Notes under the pieces: generated by a model
Database searches by the model: none
Seen by the model: only the letters and a program-made list of their open reading frames with translations
Told to the model about the DNA's origin: nothing
Translations under genes and position numbers: made by a program
Part shown: piece by piece, positions 25,197-51,544 of the stretch
Layout: every line of letters begins with the position of its first letter
Numbering within the stretch: position 1 is the first letter of the stretch
Origin: Parelaphostrongylus tenuis
Taxonomy: Eukaryota > Nematoda > Chromadorea > Rhabditida > Metastrongylidae
Length of the DNA stretch: 64,000 bases
NCBI GenBank assembly: GCA_019055375.1
Contig: JAHQIW010000207.1
Coordinates: forward strand, 1 to 64,000
Direction: 5' to 3'

Positions 25197-25535
25197 GTTT
25201 TGTTTTTTTGTATTATTTTATATATTTTTTTTTTATTTTTTTATTTTTTTTTCTTTTTTTTTTTTAACTGTTTTTTTTTTGTACATTTTTGTTACTTTTT
25301 TTTTTTTATGTGTGCATTATTTTTCATATTTTATTTTATATTTTTTTCGGTCCTTATTCTTTTTATTTTCTCTTATTCCACACACATATTTTTTATATTT
25401 AATTTTCTATTATCTATTCGCTTTTTTCCTCTTTTGTTTTTTTTTTTTTTTTTTTTCTTTTTTTTTCTTTTTTCATTTTTTTTTTTTATTTTTTTTTTCT
25501 TTTTTTTTTTTTTGTTTTTTCACTTATGTTTTAAT
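25197..25535 (+). repeat. 340 nt T-rich low-complexity tract
   Basis: Long T runs broken by single A, C or G. The two overlapping Phe-rich frames here are artefacts of composition. Confidence 0.95.
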
Positions 25536-25899
25536 ATTATCTTCGTGTTTGACAGCACAACATCAGTAAGGAAATGGAAATTGTGATAGGGTCGATTTCT
25601 CGTGAATACGGGCAGTCAGATCGTTCAAGCAAGCATAAAGCCTAGGATAAAGTTTCCCGCTTGTTGATCAGTTCCTGCGGGATGGTCTATGAATATGGCC
25701 CCTCAAGCATTGATGGGATATAATTCATATCTGAGCCCATACAGTTGTTCGTGGTGGTTTACCATCAATCAAAAGATTAACGTTATTTACTCCTTGACTA
25801 ATTCTAACGACAGAGTGCAATATAAGATGTAACCACAAGAATGTTGAGATGAGCAAAACGAAACCTCATATATGTGGAGTAGACTCAAAGAACGACTTA

Positions 25900-26300
25900 A
25901 TCTTACCGGCGCACGCTTGATAATCAGGCATATTGAAATTTGAGCTGTGGTCTTGAGAAAACATTCCAAACGAAAGATATGATATTTTGAATATACTGGT
26001 CAAGAGCAATCGAGTGTACAACGCTCTATGTTTGGTGAGATTTTCACTTAACATAGATTGTAAAACGTTCGTCGTCGCTAACTCTTAGTGTGGGGACTGG
26101 AACATCCACAAAGGATTAGCAAAAGACGAGATTGGGTTATTGCCCGACTGACGAGATCGCAAGATCGAAACACGTGTATCGGGCTCTACAAGTCAGCTCT
26201 CTTTGATAGACCACTGACATGTGTGGCTCAAAAAATGATTATCAGGCATATTGAAATTTGAGTCGTGGTTCTAAGAAAACACTCGAAACGTAAGAGATTG
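25900..26300 (+). repeat. Repeat tail duplicated directly, flanking a hammerhead
   Basis: A stretch of about 60 nt at 25918-25980 recurs at 26238-26300 and, more loosely, at 29735-29790. All contain a shared run reading ATATTGAAATTTGAG followed by a GTGGT motif and an AAACA-rich part. The second copy lies directly after the 26142-26184 ribozyme. This defines the 3' part of the hammerhead-bearing element. Confidence 0.7.
26142..26184 (+). ncRNA. Hammerhead ribozyme, minimal type I
   Basis: All core elements are present and every helix pairs. Helix I is GCCCGA (26142-26147) with TCGGGC (26179-26184), 6 bp. The core CTGACGA is 26148-26154. Helix II is GATC/GATC closed by a GCAA tetraloop (26155-26166). 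GAAA is 26167-26170. Helix III is a two to three bp hairpin in ACACGTGT, and the cleavage triplet is GTA, so cleavage is predicted after 26178. Very short helix III type I hammerheads are known from Penelope-like elements. About 55 nt downstream is a repeat tail shared with 25918-25980 and 29720-29790, which places the ribozyme inside a dispersed repeat. Confidence 0.88.
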
Positions 26301-26319
26301 TGATAATTTTTCCAGATAT

Positions 26320-26492
26320 TTCAATAGCAAAGAAATACTGCATAGATTCATAAGTTCATTCAATAGAAGGAATAATTACGTTTCTTGGATCAACAATTAT
26401 AACAATAAGCAAAAAATTTTATAACGATTTCTTAACACTGTCTCTTTTGGCATTTATAGATTTACGAAATCGCTTGCGGAGGTGAAAATTGA
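26320..26492 (-). mobile_element. Tc1-like relic, terminal fragment (copy 3)
   Basis: About 170 nt matching the left ends of the copies at 5.9 and 54.7 kb, including AATAATTACGTTT and the AAAAAATTTTATAAC run. It abuts the stop codon of the CX-module gene at about 20 nt, so the 3' UTR of that gene would consist largely of transposon end. Confidence 0.75.
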
Positions 26493-26512
26493 ATAGTAAC
26501 ACATAAAAGCGC

Positions 26513-27374
26513 TCAAGCGACAGTGAACACCATGGACATCAAAATCATGAGCAAATTGGGATTATAAAGAATTGCGTCGTTCCAGCGGGGTATTCGATAC
26601 TTTGGAGTTGTCGGTGGATGTTCAAGGTCGTACAACCTACAACAGTCTAGGCCACAACAATACTCGGCGTAGCGTTGACACCTGAAATGAGTACACAAAA
26701 ACCCGTCGCTCCACTGTCACAAACAATCGCCGATAATCAATCAGAGTTCCTTTTTATTTGACAGCCACTTACGGTGATATGGTGTTCACATCATGCCATC
26801 ATACCACCGCAAGAGGCCGTCAAATAAAAAGATTTCTGATTGATTATCGATACTCAATATCTGTCAACATAAGTGCGTCCAATGCCGATAGCGGCTGCCC
26901 TGTCAGACTGTCGAGGTTGACTACTGATAGATAACGCGTTGTAGCGCAAAAAAGTGCTGTGCAAAAACGAGCTCGGTGGTGCAACGGTTAGCATACGCAC
27001 CAGGAAAGAGTGGAATCTGGGTTCAAATCCCGGCTGACACAAACGTCTTTGCGCAGCACTCCACAAATCGCCGATAAATTGAGGGCATATAAGTATGCAT
27101 TAACTTCCCAGTGAAATTATATTCTCGAAATAACATTGCTTAAAATACTCAAAACGGTTTCATTTCCTAATAAGAATTCAAAAAACTCGTCCAACATAAT
27201 AAGGAGATTTTGCTGAAGGCTGTCCAGGAGCAATCTCACTGACGCTTGCACGATAACTTACTGATAAATGATATCATAGATTGGAATTCCATCTTCGTAT
27301 TTGAGGTCTTTCCTCTCAGTATCATTCATTCGATAGGCGCAAGTATCTCTTGACATCCAGTAGTAGTCGTTGTC
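26513..27374 (-). CDS. CX-module cysteine-rich protein, last two exons
   Basis: Exon 27374-27262 (acceptor TTTGCAG, donor GTAAGT) joins exon 26681-26513 (acceptor TTTCAG, stop TGA) in phase. The joined segment has the six cysteines of the nematode CX module: one after the YYW motif (DTCAYRM), one at the exon junction (QCQRY) and the paired cysteines in YCCGLDCC. The spacing and the YYW and EDG motifs fit Pfam CX, a module known mainly from nematode extracellular proteins and of unknown function. The C-terminus is a short hydrophobic run (LLMILMSMVFTVA) ending at the stop, which suggests a GPI-anchor signal or a short membrane anchor. No signal-peptide exon was found; an open stretch near 27490-27540 is a weak candidate for the preceding exon. 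The intron holds a MITE and a tRNA-like SINE head. Confidence 0.75.
26731..26849. repeat. Small MITE in the CX-gene intron
   Basis: Inverted arms of about 46 nt (26731-26776 and 26803-26849), starting CGATAATCAATCAG. One arm is also found alone at 7281-7337 (TTTTTATTTGACCGC and GCGGTGGTATGATG), so it is a dispersed family. Confidence 0.8.
26965..27050 (+). repeat. tRNA-like SINE head
   Basis: A box TGGTGCAACGG and B box GGGTTCAAATCCC (27019-27031) with a good T arm, but the acceptor and anticodon arms do not pair well. In the CX-gene intron, so probably a SINE head, not a tRNA gene. Confidence 0.65.
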
Positions 27375-27559
27375 CTGCAAAAATCAGTGAAGGGGCTTTT
27401 CCCACATTTGCTACTGAGTGAAAAAAAAACTTTGACTATCTTAATATTGAAATTATATTTCGCTTTTTTCTCATTCTTATATGACCCGACCTCAGAAAAT
27501 GTGTAAATGGCAGCACACCCTTCACGCGATCCGTCGTCTTGCATTCGTTATTCATGAAG

Positions 27560-29460
27560 ATAATCTACTTTGCATAACATTTCCTCTTTCACATAAGCCA
27601 TCTTTTTTCTTCTTTTTAAAGTATGATTCTTCATTCAATCTTCGGGCAGTACTGCTAAGGCGTGCCCAGATTTTTATCACAGGCACTCGCTGAGATTCGT
27701 GGATCAAGAGTAGTATCCCCTGGACAACTCCGTCAGTAATTTACTGTTAAAGGAAACTGTGAAGACATGATGCGGTCGAACCAGCCATTTAATTCGCATT
27801 ACAAGGCATGCCTATTCATGACGCAAGAAGCGCTAAAGTTCTCTAAAACTTGTGAACATAACTTACCATGCGAAAGTACCTGTCACCTAGCCAATAACTT
27901 CGGCGAGTTTTCTCGACAAACACTCGATCATTGTACATTTTCACTCGCCATACAGCAAACCCGCCCAAAAGTTGCTGAGTGATAATACGATAGATTTCGG
28001 CGTTTGTGACATTGTTGCCATCAGTGGCCGGAGTTCCCGATAAGGATCTGAACTTTAAGGCTTCTAAAATTCGAAATTAGAAATGACTGTGACCATTTCA
28101 GCAGTTATAATTGTAATAGTGAACTTTTCTTCATTATTACAACAGTAAGTTTGCTAACTTGAAACTATGGTTTTCTCCTTCGATTCTCTCTAGTGGTCAT
28201 TGATTACCTATCACTTCGGCAATTTTCAACTTTATTTTGTGCATAGTTCACTTTTAACGGGAGGCCACGAGGTGAAATATCATCTCAAGAGAGCCGAAAT
28301 ACGAACGAAACGTGGGACCCGAAACGGCATCGAACTTACGGTTACCCTTTCAGGAAGTTACCAAATTCTCCACTATATCGTTGAGATCCATGTTCTGCTT
28401 TTCCTCTCAGTCGTATTTTTACCATATCCGGTGGCTGTCACTAATTCACCACCAACGAGATAGATTAGGGAGCACAATCGGCATAAATACCCGTTCCAAC
28501 CCGCCCGAGCTAACAAGTCTTGCTCGTATCTGAGCATTTTTATGGTTGTAATTCAAATCGCAGCCAGCCGGTATAATAAAATTCAGCAATAAACAAAAAA
28601 AAATTAAATCAGATTAAGATAACTAGACATATGATTTCACGCCCATACAATAATGAATTAAACTAGTTCTTTAGATTTGCTCACCTGGTCCTTTGTATAG
28701 GAAATATGTTAGCACTGGAATGTGTAAAATCACTGACACTGATTGTCAGTACAGAAGACACTAGCAGAATACGTTTCCACATCTCCAGGACACTAGTCGA
28801 TTCGATCGATAGGTAAACAAATTGCTAGCCGTCATTGCTCATGTCGGTCGATAACTAGGCTCCAAATGCTTGGTTGCTGACTATCTAACGTGGCTGGTTA
28901 TCCGGTATAAGACTGAACACTATCCTGATAAGTTACTCTCGACAGTGAGGTAAGCCAAAGAAGCAGTCCGCTGATTGGTCGTCGAGATATCCACTATGCA
29001 TTCATTCCCATTCGTAGCATTCAGTAGGTGACAATGCATAACCGGCCTAAATACGGAGATTTCCGATAAGTCATGTTTGTATTCTAATCCTCCCAGCGAA
29101 GTCCAATACCTCTGGAGAGACTTCGAATGAGTTATGGAGGAAAACCTTTGCACGGGCAACGGTTTGAACTAATACTAGTGCACTATAGGGAGCATCTGAT
29201 CACTGTGGCGTAGGTGTACATGACGTTGAAGCACTTCCTCCAAACGAGTTGAGAAATGAATTCATTCGGAACCGCACTTCTCGTTGCCAAATGTGAGTCA
29301 CATAATGCTATTACGTTGAACGTTTCAAGGTATCTCGATGGTTCACATTTGATTAGTGGTCAGCTCATCACAGTGAAGATATACCGAGTAATCGAACGCG
29401 AGAAGTACCTTGAAGTTCTAACCTAGGCTCGTCATTAACCATTTAGTTAATAAATTATGG
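27560..29460. other. No recognised gene
   Basis: Possible 5' part of the CX-module gene would lie here on the minus strand, but I could not identify a signal-peptide exon. Short frames at 28200-28533 (+) and 28920-29159 (-) show no domain. Confidence 0.45.
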
Positions 29461-29520
29461 TCTCCATTTCATCATTATTTGAGCCAACATGTCATGTGGT
29501 CTGGTAAGGGCTCTTGTACA

Positions 29521-29563
29521 GCCCGAGACAAGTGTTTCGTCCTTACAGACTCATCAGCCGTGC
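29521..29563 (-). ncRNA. Hammerhead ribozyme, left arm of palindrome
   Basis: Read on the minus strand: CTGATGA (29557-29551), helix II GTCT-GTAA-GGAC (29550-29539), GAAA (29538-29535), a 2 bp helix III with loop ACTT, and cleavage triplet GTC. Helix I pairs GCACGG with TCGGGC and has one A-G mismatch. The core is intact. It is the mirror copy of the ribozyme at 29643-29685; two substitutions distinguish the copies: one breaks a helix I pair here, the other weakens helix II there. Confidence 0.82.
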
Positions 29564-29642
29564 AGAACCCGTCGTCTGTCGATCTTTTCATAACCAGTTC
29601 TCGCGGGAGCGTCTATGAAAAGATCGACAGACGACGGGTTCT

Positions 29643-29685
29643 GCCCGGCTGATGAGTCTGTAAGGATGAAACACTTGTCTCGGGC
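29643..29685 (+). ncRNA. Hammerhead ribozyme, right arm of palindrome
   Basis: Helix I is GCCCGG (29643-29648) with TCGGGC (29680-29685), 6 bp with one G-U next to the core. CTGATGA is 29649-29655. Helix II is GTCT-GTAA-GGAT (29656-29667). GAAA is 29668-29671. Helix III is A-C/G-U around ACTT, and GTC (29677-29679) precedes the predicted cleavage site. Helix II closes with a G-U pair where the left-arm copy has G-C. Confidence 0.85.
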
Positions 29686-30109
29686 TGTACAAGAGCCCTT
29701 ACCAGACCACATGACATGTTGGCTCAAATAATGATGAAAGGATATATTGAAATTTGAGCGTGGTCTAAACAAAGCACTCGAGATAAAGATATGGTCTCCA
29801 TTGTTCATTACATTTCAGTTATTAAGACGCCGTGAGATGAGCAGATCTGTAGAACATTAATTCAAACAATGATTCATGTCACTTACAGGAACTCTACATA
29901 TAATGGATCTCTAATATCTCGTTTCCCATAATGTTATTATTTCAAGTACGCAAATCGTACTATTTAGATGTAGTTAATATAGATGGAATGAAAAAAAACC
30001 ATTAACAGGAAGTGAATTATGTCAATTTCTATAGGAGAAGGGAAGAATTACTGAATGCCATTAAGGAGCATAATAGCCCAATATTTAATAGGTTGGGGAA
30101 AAAGTTGTG

Positions 30110-30400
30110 GAAAAATGCTTGTTTTTTAGGTATCGGCCATTTTTTGTGTTCTTGAGGTACTTTGAAAGCCCGTCTTCTCCCGCGTTGATTGGTTTATAAT
30201 TTATCTATTCATTTCAAAATGGAGTTAACAAGCGATCAAATTAGGTTCTTGATTATACACGAATGGCTGTTGGGGTTCAAATGCAACAGTGGCAAGTGAA
30301 CGCATCAATCTGCTTTGGGGCGAAAACACAGTGGGAATCCATTTTCGCCGGAGAAGTAAAGGAAGTGCTTGACGTTGAAGGGGAGTAGTTTGTCTATTAT
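30110..30400 (+). mobile_element. Mariner transposase N-terminal fragment
   Basis: At 30220 the plus strand starts MELTSDQIRFLIIHEWLLG, the common mariner transposase N-terminus, followed by a degenerate helix-turn-helix with stops. Only about 60 codons remain. Confidence 0.8.
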
Positions 30401-30409
30401 TTTGTCTTT

Positions 30410-32960
30410 GTTCGGGTGTATCAGGTGCATAAATAGATGTTTTACAAGCATCTTCTCAGAATTTTTTTCCTAATCTGTTATAATCATTGACTTGGAGTTC
30501 TTAGAGGTATTTTTCTCCTTTTCATCTTCAAAATAACCGTATGGTAACCCAGCTTAACAAGCGCTATTGAAAGTGATTTAATCGTTATGTTGGTAAAAGT
30601 TTGGAACTTATAATGCTTTTGCAATTGAGTAGAGTGACCAAAGTGTTAATTTGACCTTCGCAGTTTCAAAGGTGAAACCACTGAAACTAGCCATCCTAGC
30701 ATGGATTTTGTTCCTGACAATATCATGTCTGCTAAAGAAGAAAACTCTAATTAATCGCCATAATATTGGTTGATTAGTTTTCTTTACAGGAGTCACAAAA
30801 GGCCATACCAAAGTTTTTCCCGCTCACCAATATAGGTATTCGCAACCGTTAATTTTGGTATCCAGGTATCCACTTTCTGATCCGATCCGTTCCTATAGCA
30901 AATTTTAGGGCTTAGATGGAAACTGCAAACACCTCATTTTGCTCGAATGACATCTTAATGAAATGAATCACTTTAGCTCATGTTAACTTCAAAGTCAACA
31001 ACAGCTGTGGCCACTCTGACGTAATAAATAAGCAGGTGCTTGAAACTCGTTTCTGTCCCTTTAACCTATAATTGATAGGTGATGAATAGTGTAATAAATG
31101 TGCTTTATCACCTGGTTGGCCGTCGGCAGTGCGGTGTATTCCTCGCAAAAATTCTAGGCCATATTCCCAATATTCAGAAAACAAAGCACTTCTCATCTTC
31201 TTAAGAATGATGCTGTCGATATGCCGACAGACTGGAGCTAGAATTGGCTTCTTAGGAAAAAAAAAGAATGACAAATGTAGACGGTGATGACTTCTATTCA
31301 TAATTTCCTCTTGTCAGTGACGTTCCCAGAAATTCCTGACTTTCATGGTACTATTTTTTTGCAACTTTTTCATTTAATACGGATCTAGTAATGCTGAGGT
31401 TTGGTGTCCCTCTGTATCAAAACTGAAAAAAAATCAGTTTTCCGAGATAAGGTATCACTTGACCAGCTTCTCAATAAATGAATTTGCAAATCGTGTGAGC
31501 GTCGCATAGAAATATGATATCGTGAGAAAATTTTACTGGCCATAAAATTGCTGATCAAGTTAGGATTGGAGTTGCTAAATATCTTTATGAAAACAAGTAC
31601 AAAAAATTCACGATTCATTCGTATCAAGAAAATCTCAGAAGCAACAGGCGAAAGGCTTAAAAGCACAAACCTTCATTCTGAGTTGCATTATATATTATTG
31701 AGAATAATTCAAGGTCCACATTCACAGACTACAACTCCAATAATGTCAGTAATAATGCAATAAACCAGTTGGAAGAAGGCGGATAGCTCATTAAACGGTT
31801 TGTAGATATATGCTGATCATGCACAACAAGAAAACACACTCAACACCAAATATTACAGAAAATTTTTCACTAAGGCATCATAAACGTGCCAGACACAAGA
31901 ATGACAAAAGCGAAACTTATCGCCTGGTAAAGGCAAAGCAGTGAAGGAAAATTGGCACAACAATAGGAAAATTCTAAGCTCGAAGCTCAACATAATTTGC
32001 TGAGCGTACGATGAAATCGAATACCACTCGCTCGACGAATATCCATTAAATACATGAACACTTTTCATCGGTTTACTTAAGAGCCGAAAATAAAGGTTTG
32101 CAAGCGGGCAAGCGGATATACCGAAGATTTACGATATAATTCATCGTATACACAGCAATGTATATTCCCAAAAGTCACCTAGTATGCTTTGAATGTCGTT
32201 AGAGTGGACAAGAATGCTTCAGGCTGTTTCAGTGCTCCTAGTAACACAGTATTGCAGTTATGAGCTCGTATGCAGAGAACTACTCGATAAATATAGGTAC
32301 AAGTAAGTACATGGACAGGCTTCCAACAGCACTGTATAGATGTTGGTTCACAAACAACCACTGATCGGCTTCCAATGATTACTGCCAACAAAGTTTACTT
32401 GAAACGTGCAGTGGAGACTGATATTGAAGCAAGTCACACTGTAAGAAAACTGTCTTCACGCATGTCATGGCGCCCCATAATTCAGAATCCAATCAGTACA
32501 AACTGTTATAATGAACTGAATGATGAAAGATAGACCGTTTTTCATTGATTGGAGACTTATTAACGCAATGCCAAACGAATTCTGAACGAATAGATATGTT
32601 AGGAAAAAGAGTTATATTTTGAGCAACACTGACTGGACCTGTTCTTGGAACACCAATGAGGAAAGAAACAGGTGGCTAGCGATCAAATTTAGAACGACAT
32701 TCACTCGGAAGTTATTTTCCTAACAAAGCACCTGTACATTGATAAGTACAGGACAGAGGAAACCGATAGAAAAACATAAGACCACCGCCACACAAAGTAT
32801 AAGCTTTTGAAAATGATACATCGAGAAGTCGTCTGCTGAATCTGGGTCGGAGGACAAATTGATAGGCTTTACAATAGAAGCATTCCGATAATGTCAAAAG
32901 CTAACACCAACAACTTTCACGCCACAACTCGAATATTATCTACTGATCACAAGCTTATCA
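30410..32960. other. No recognised gene; 3' flank of BTBD10
   Basis: The open stretch 30978-31301 (-) is not recognised. No clear AATAAA was found close to the BTBD10 stop. Confidence 0.45.
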
Positions 32961-47980
<15,020 letters not shown>

Positions 47981-50499
47981 CTACAATCAGTATTCAATGT
48001 AAATTCAATTTTACAAAATAATAATGGAACATTAGATCCGAGATCGTAAGCGAGTGCTCAACAATGAAAAATAGAACACATGAAAGCTATACAATGAAGA
48101 AATGTCTGTTGTGATTCTCTCAAACTTACATCAGAACGTTGCACTGCCTGATAAAAGCTAATATACGTTGCACTACTAATGTAAACTATTCCTCCCATAG
48201 ATTTCCGTTCCAGTAAAGCTCAGTGAGATCAAAGAATTTGACATTTACATATAACTTGACAGTAAGGTTAGTGATTAACGTTTCTGTGATCTACAAGAGT
48301 AACTAGTCTATTAGTGACTTTCAAAAGCAGCAGCCAGACTATTTCAAGGCAAGGAGAGTATATTTAACAAATACAACACTAGTAAGATGAAACTGTGATA
48401 GAAAGCACACGATCCGCTGAAATTAGCCGATTATGTGACTAGATGATAGTGGTATCAATCGACCAACAACAACTTAAATGAGCATGTTAATTGTTGCTTA
48501 TCGATATTACTACATGCAATTAGGCCACACTTCATGATTATCAACATGCTCACTTTATAATTTTATATTCCGTCTTTGAACAAAACCGTCTGGGTCTCAG
48601 TGATTTTATTTTAAATAATTGATTTGTTGCCAGTTTGATGACTAGTTTTCTCCGGAGTCACACGAAATCCTATTCCAACACCTATCAAGATCACCACCAC
48701 ATAGCTGGTCCTTGCAGACCAGTGGGAAATTAATCAGCGTGGAACATTGAGGGGTTGCTTAGTCTGCATTATGAAATCTTTGAATATAAATGGATATGAA
48801 TGAACTTGAAGACTATTTACCTGCAGAGTGAGAAGAAAACATGTATGACAGTGATTTAGCAAACAGTGCTTAGATAAATCAAAATAATAAACGTTTTCAA
48901 TTCAATGTGGCCCAGACACATACTGAAGCCTTATATTGAGCATAATTTGAAATCAAATAAGTCCTGACAACATATGATATATATATATATGTGTATTTAT
49001 ATATATGTATATATATGTATAACGTATATATACACATATATGCATATATATGCGTATATCTATACTTTGTGGATCAAAATTATATGCTTTATGATAGGAC
49101 AAACTATAATCGCGGAAAACATTTCACAGGAGTGACTGCGGATATAGGAAATTACTTCCTAGTTCAATATTACGAAATGAAATGAAGTCGATGCCTAAAT
49201 GAAACGCATATCGTTTTTTTAATGCACTTAATTTGAAATTGGTGAAGGACTTTATATTCAAATGGAGAAGAAAGGAAATGCGCTTAACATGAACGAAAAA
49301 TAGACTGCTTCCAATGATGGAAGAAAAAACGAAGCTCGAAAATTGAGATAGATAGGCTTTCTGTTATTTTCCATACAACGAGAATTGAGGAGTCATAGAA
49401 CACGCCCAGTCCTCCAGATGAGTGCCCAGCTATAGCAGGAGATAACTACACAAATGATAGTATGAGTTGCTAAATAAAAATCACAGTCAATTATGAGAAA
49501 ATCTAGGAAGAATCTAAAGAAGCCCCTCTCTACAAAGAGCTTCCTTCTGATTGTTCATGTATTTTGTCTAGTGATGAATGGTGCTGCTCATTAGTGGAAA
49601 AAGCTAACTCAATGTAACAGCCTTTATGCACTCATTAAAAGCATGAATTCAGCTTTGATGAAAAAGGAAAAAATTAGCCTTCCTCACTATTATGTACAAA
49701 AACCGAACATATGTACTCTAGCTGATTTCCAATAGTTCCGTAAATAGAAGTGTTATCAGCTGAAGTAGATAATGTCCAATTCAGGACATGATTCACGACA
49801 ATTTCTGTGAAAAGGTCGTAAGAAAATGATAATAAGCACGATCAATGCTCAGTAAATGGACACTCGCTCGCCGCTACGTTCGTACTTGAAATCTCCTTTA
49901 GGACTAAATCAACAACACTCGTAGATAGCGGCATATCTGCGCCGATATTTCACGTGCTTATCGTTTGTGGTTGGTGACGACTAACATTCCATAGTCGGTC
50001 GCCACCTTGTCCAACAACGTCCGGTTTATTGGTGATATGGAAAAGAGTGACATGAAATGCATGAACGCAAAAACGAGCAGGAGACGGCTTTTATGGCTTC
50101 GTTGGTTTTGTACTGAAAGAGAACGACATCTTTAGAGAACAGTAACGATAAGGATCCATAGGCCCATATATACTTGAAACCCTTACAATTCAATGGTAAG
50201 ACTCAAACTACGGACAGCAGCACATAATATGATGATCAGAGAGCGACTTGAGTCACTGAACACAGCAAGAGAAGTACAAGATAATTCACCGCCCAGAAAC
50301 TCGGAAAAATCTCAGTAAAGGTATCGGTTGGTACAAACGAGATTGCGGTTTAGTTAATTTTGGAATTTGCCGTTTAATACTAGAATGTGTTCCTGACTAA
50401 TTGTGGCTATGCTATATATCATTTCAATGCCCATTGCTCATCTTATGCTTTGTTGCTGATGGACGTAGTTATTACTTGTTGTTTATTTCATATTTATTT
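47981..50499. other. 5' flank of the BTBD10 model, start exon not located
   Basis: A possible short start exon on the minus strand (48846-48825, ATG to CTGCAG followed by GTAAAT) fits in phase only if exon 1 begins inside the modelled exon at a second CAG. 49860-50160 is more GC-rich and may hold the promoter or first exon. Neither is secure. Confidence 0.3.
48976..49062. repeat. AT-rich microsatellite
   Basis: TATATATGTATAT-type repeat upstream of the BTBD10 exons; the Tyr/Ile-rich frame over it is compositional. Confidence 0.9.
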
Positions 50500-51540
50500 T
50501 CGACTATAGAAAGGATTTTCAATAAAGAACAAATTTGAGCGGTATTCTTATTTGGGAATTGGGTAATAAACCAGCAAAGGCAATAGCAACGTCAATGACG
50601 CATTTGGCCCAAGAACCGCTAACAAAACGTACAGTTGTGATGGTGGTCCAAGAAATTTTGTAGAAGACACGAAGCGTTGACGATTGGGAACATAGTGCGG
50701 CCAAAGGAGGTTGACAGCCACCACTGAGAGAATCATCAAAGACGATCAGTCCTCTTGAATTATACGAGATGTTGGAGGAAAATTTAGATTCTACGGTTGT
50801 TTCGCCATCTGAAGCAAACTAGAAATGTGAAAAGGCTCTATAACTGGGTGACTCATGAACTCACCGAAAATTTAGAAAATCGTCGTTTTAAAGTTTCGTC
50901 TTCCCTTATCCTACGCAACAACCACAAATCATCTCTTGATCGCATAGTGACGTGCGACGAAAAATGGACATTATACGACAACGGGCGACGATCAGCTCAA
51001 TGACTGGACCGAGAAAAAGTTCCAAACCACTTTTTGAAGCCAAAATTGCACCAAAAAAGTCACGGTCATGGTGTGGTGGGCTGGCTGCCGGTGTGATCAA
51101 CTACAGCTTTCTGAATACCAGAGAAACCATTACATCTGTGAAAAATGCTCAGTAATTTGATGAGATGACCGAAAACTGCTACGCCTGCAGCCAGCATTGG
51201 TCAACAGAAAGGTCGAAATTCTTCTCTCCGACAACGCACGTATCACAAGTCTCATAAAAAATGCTTTATAAGTTGAACGACATGGGCTACAAAATTTTGC
51301 CTCATCCTTCATATTGGGTGGAACTTGAGCCCGCTGACTAGCACCTTTTCAAGCATCTCGACAACTTCTTGCAGAAAAACGCATTCACTATCAACAGGAT
51401 GCAGAAAGTGCTTTCCAAAAATTCGTTGAATCCTGAGTCACCATTTTTATGCCACAGGAATGAACGAACTTATTCTTAGTTAATGAATGGGGTGCTTGTA
51501 AGGTTCCTATTTTGAGTAAGAAAGATATATTCAAGCCTTA
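50500..51540 (+). mobile_element. Mariner transposon of the Hsmar1/bandit (cecropia) type, degenerate
   Basis: About 1 kb in which frameshifted plus-strand pieces read along a mariner transposase: NVNDAFGPRTAN, WVTHELTENLENRRFKVSSS, DRIVTCDEKWTLYDN (first catalytic Asp in the CDEKW motif), AGVINYSFLNTRETIT, LSDNARITS and ILPHPSYWVELEPAD. The wording resembles human Hsmar1 and the Ancylostoma caninum transposon bandit. Stops and shifts are frequent, so the copy is inactive. Confidence 0.88.
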
Positions 51541-51544
51541 TCAT

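Larger units (their letters stand above)
29467..29739. repeat. Near-perfect inverted repeat carrying two divergent hammerheads
   Basis: Arms 29467-29592 and 29614-29739 are 126 nt each with two mismatches, around a 21 nt spacer. Both arms contain a hammerhead pointing outward. The outer right flank (29740-29800) resembles the tail after the 26 kb hammerhead, and the spacer resembles 25668-25700, so these are one repeat family. There is no open frame in it. The high arm identity implies recent origin or gene conversion. Confidence 0.93.

Noticed and set aside
25195..25586. Two overlapping Phe-rich open frames of about 125 residues
   Set aside because: They follow from the T-rich low-complexity tract; no start context, splice sites or domain.
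26965..27050. Possible tRNA gene
   Set aside because: A and B boxes are good, but acceptor and anticodon arms do not pair, so a SINE head is more likely.
48825..48846. Start exon for BTBD10 (minus strand)
   Set aside because: Phase fits only if the next exon uses an internal, poorer acceptor; too weak to include in the model.
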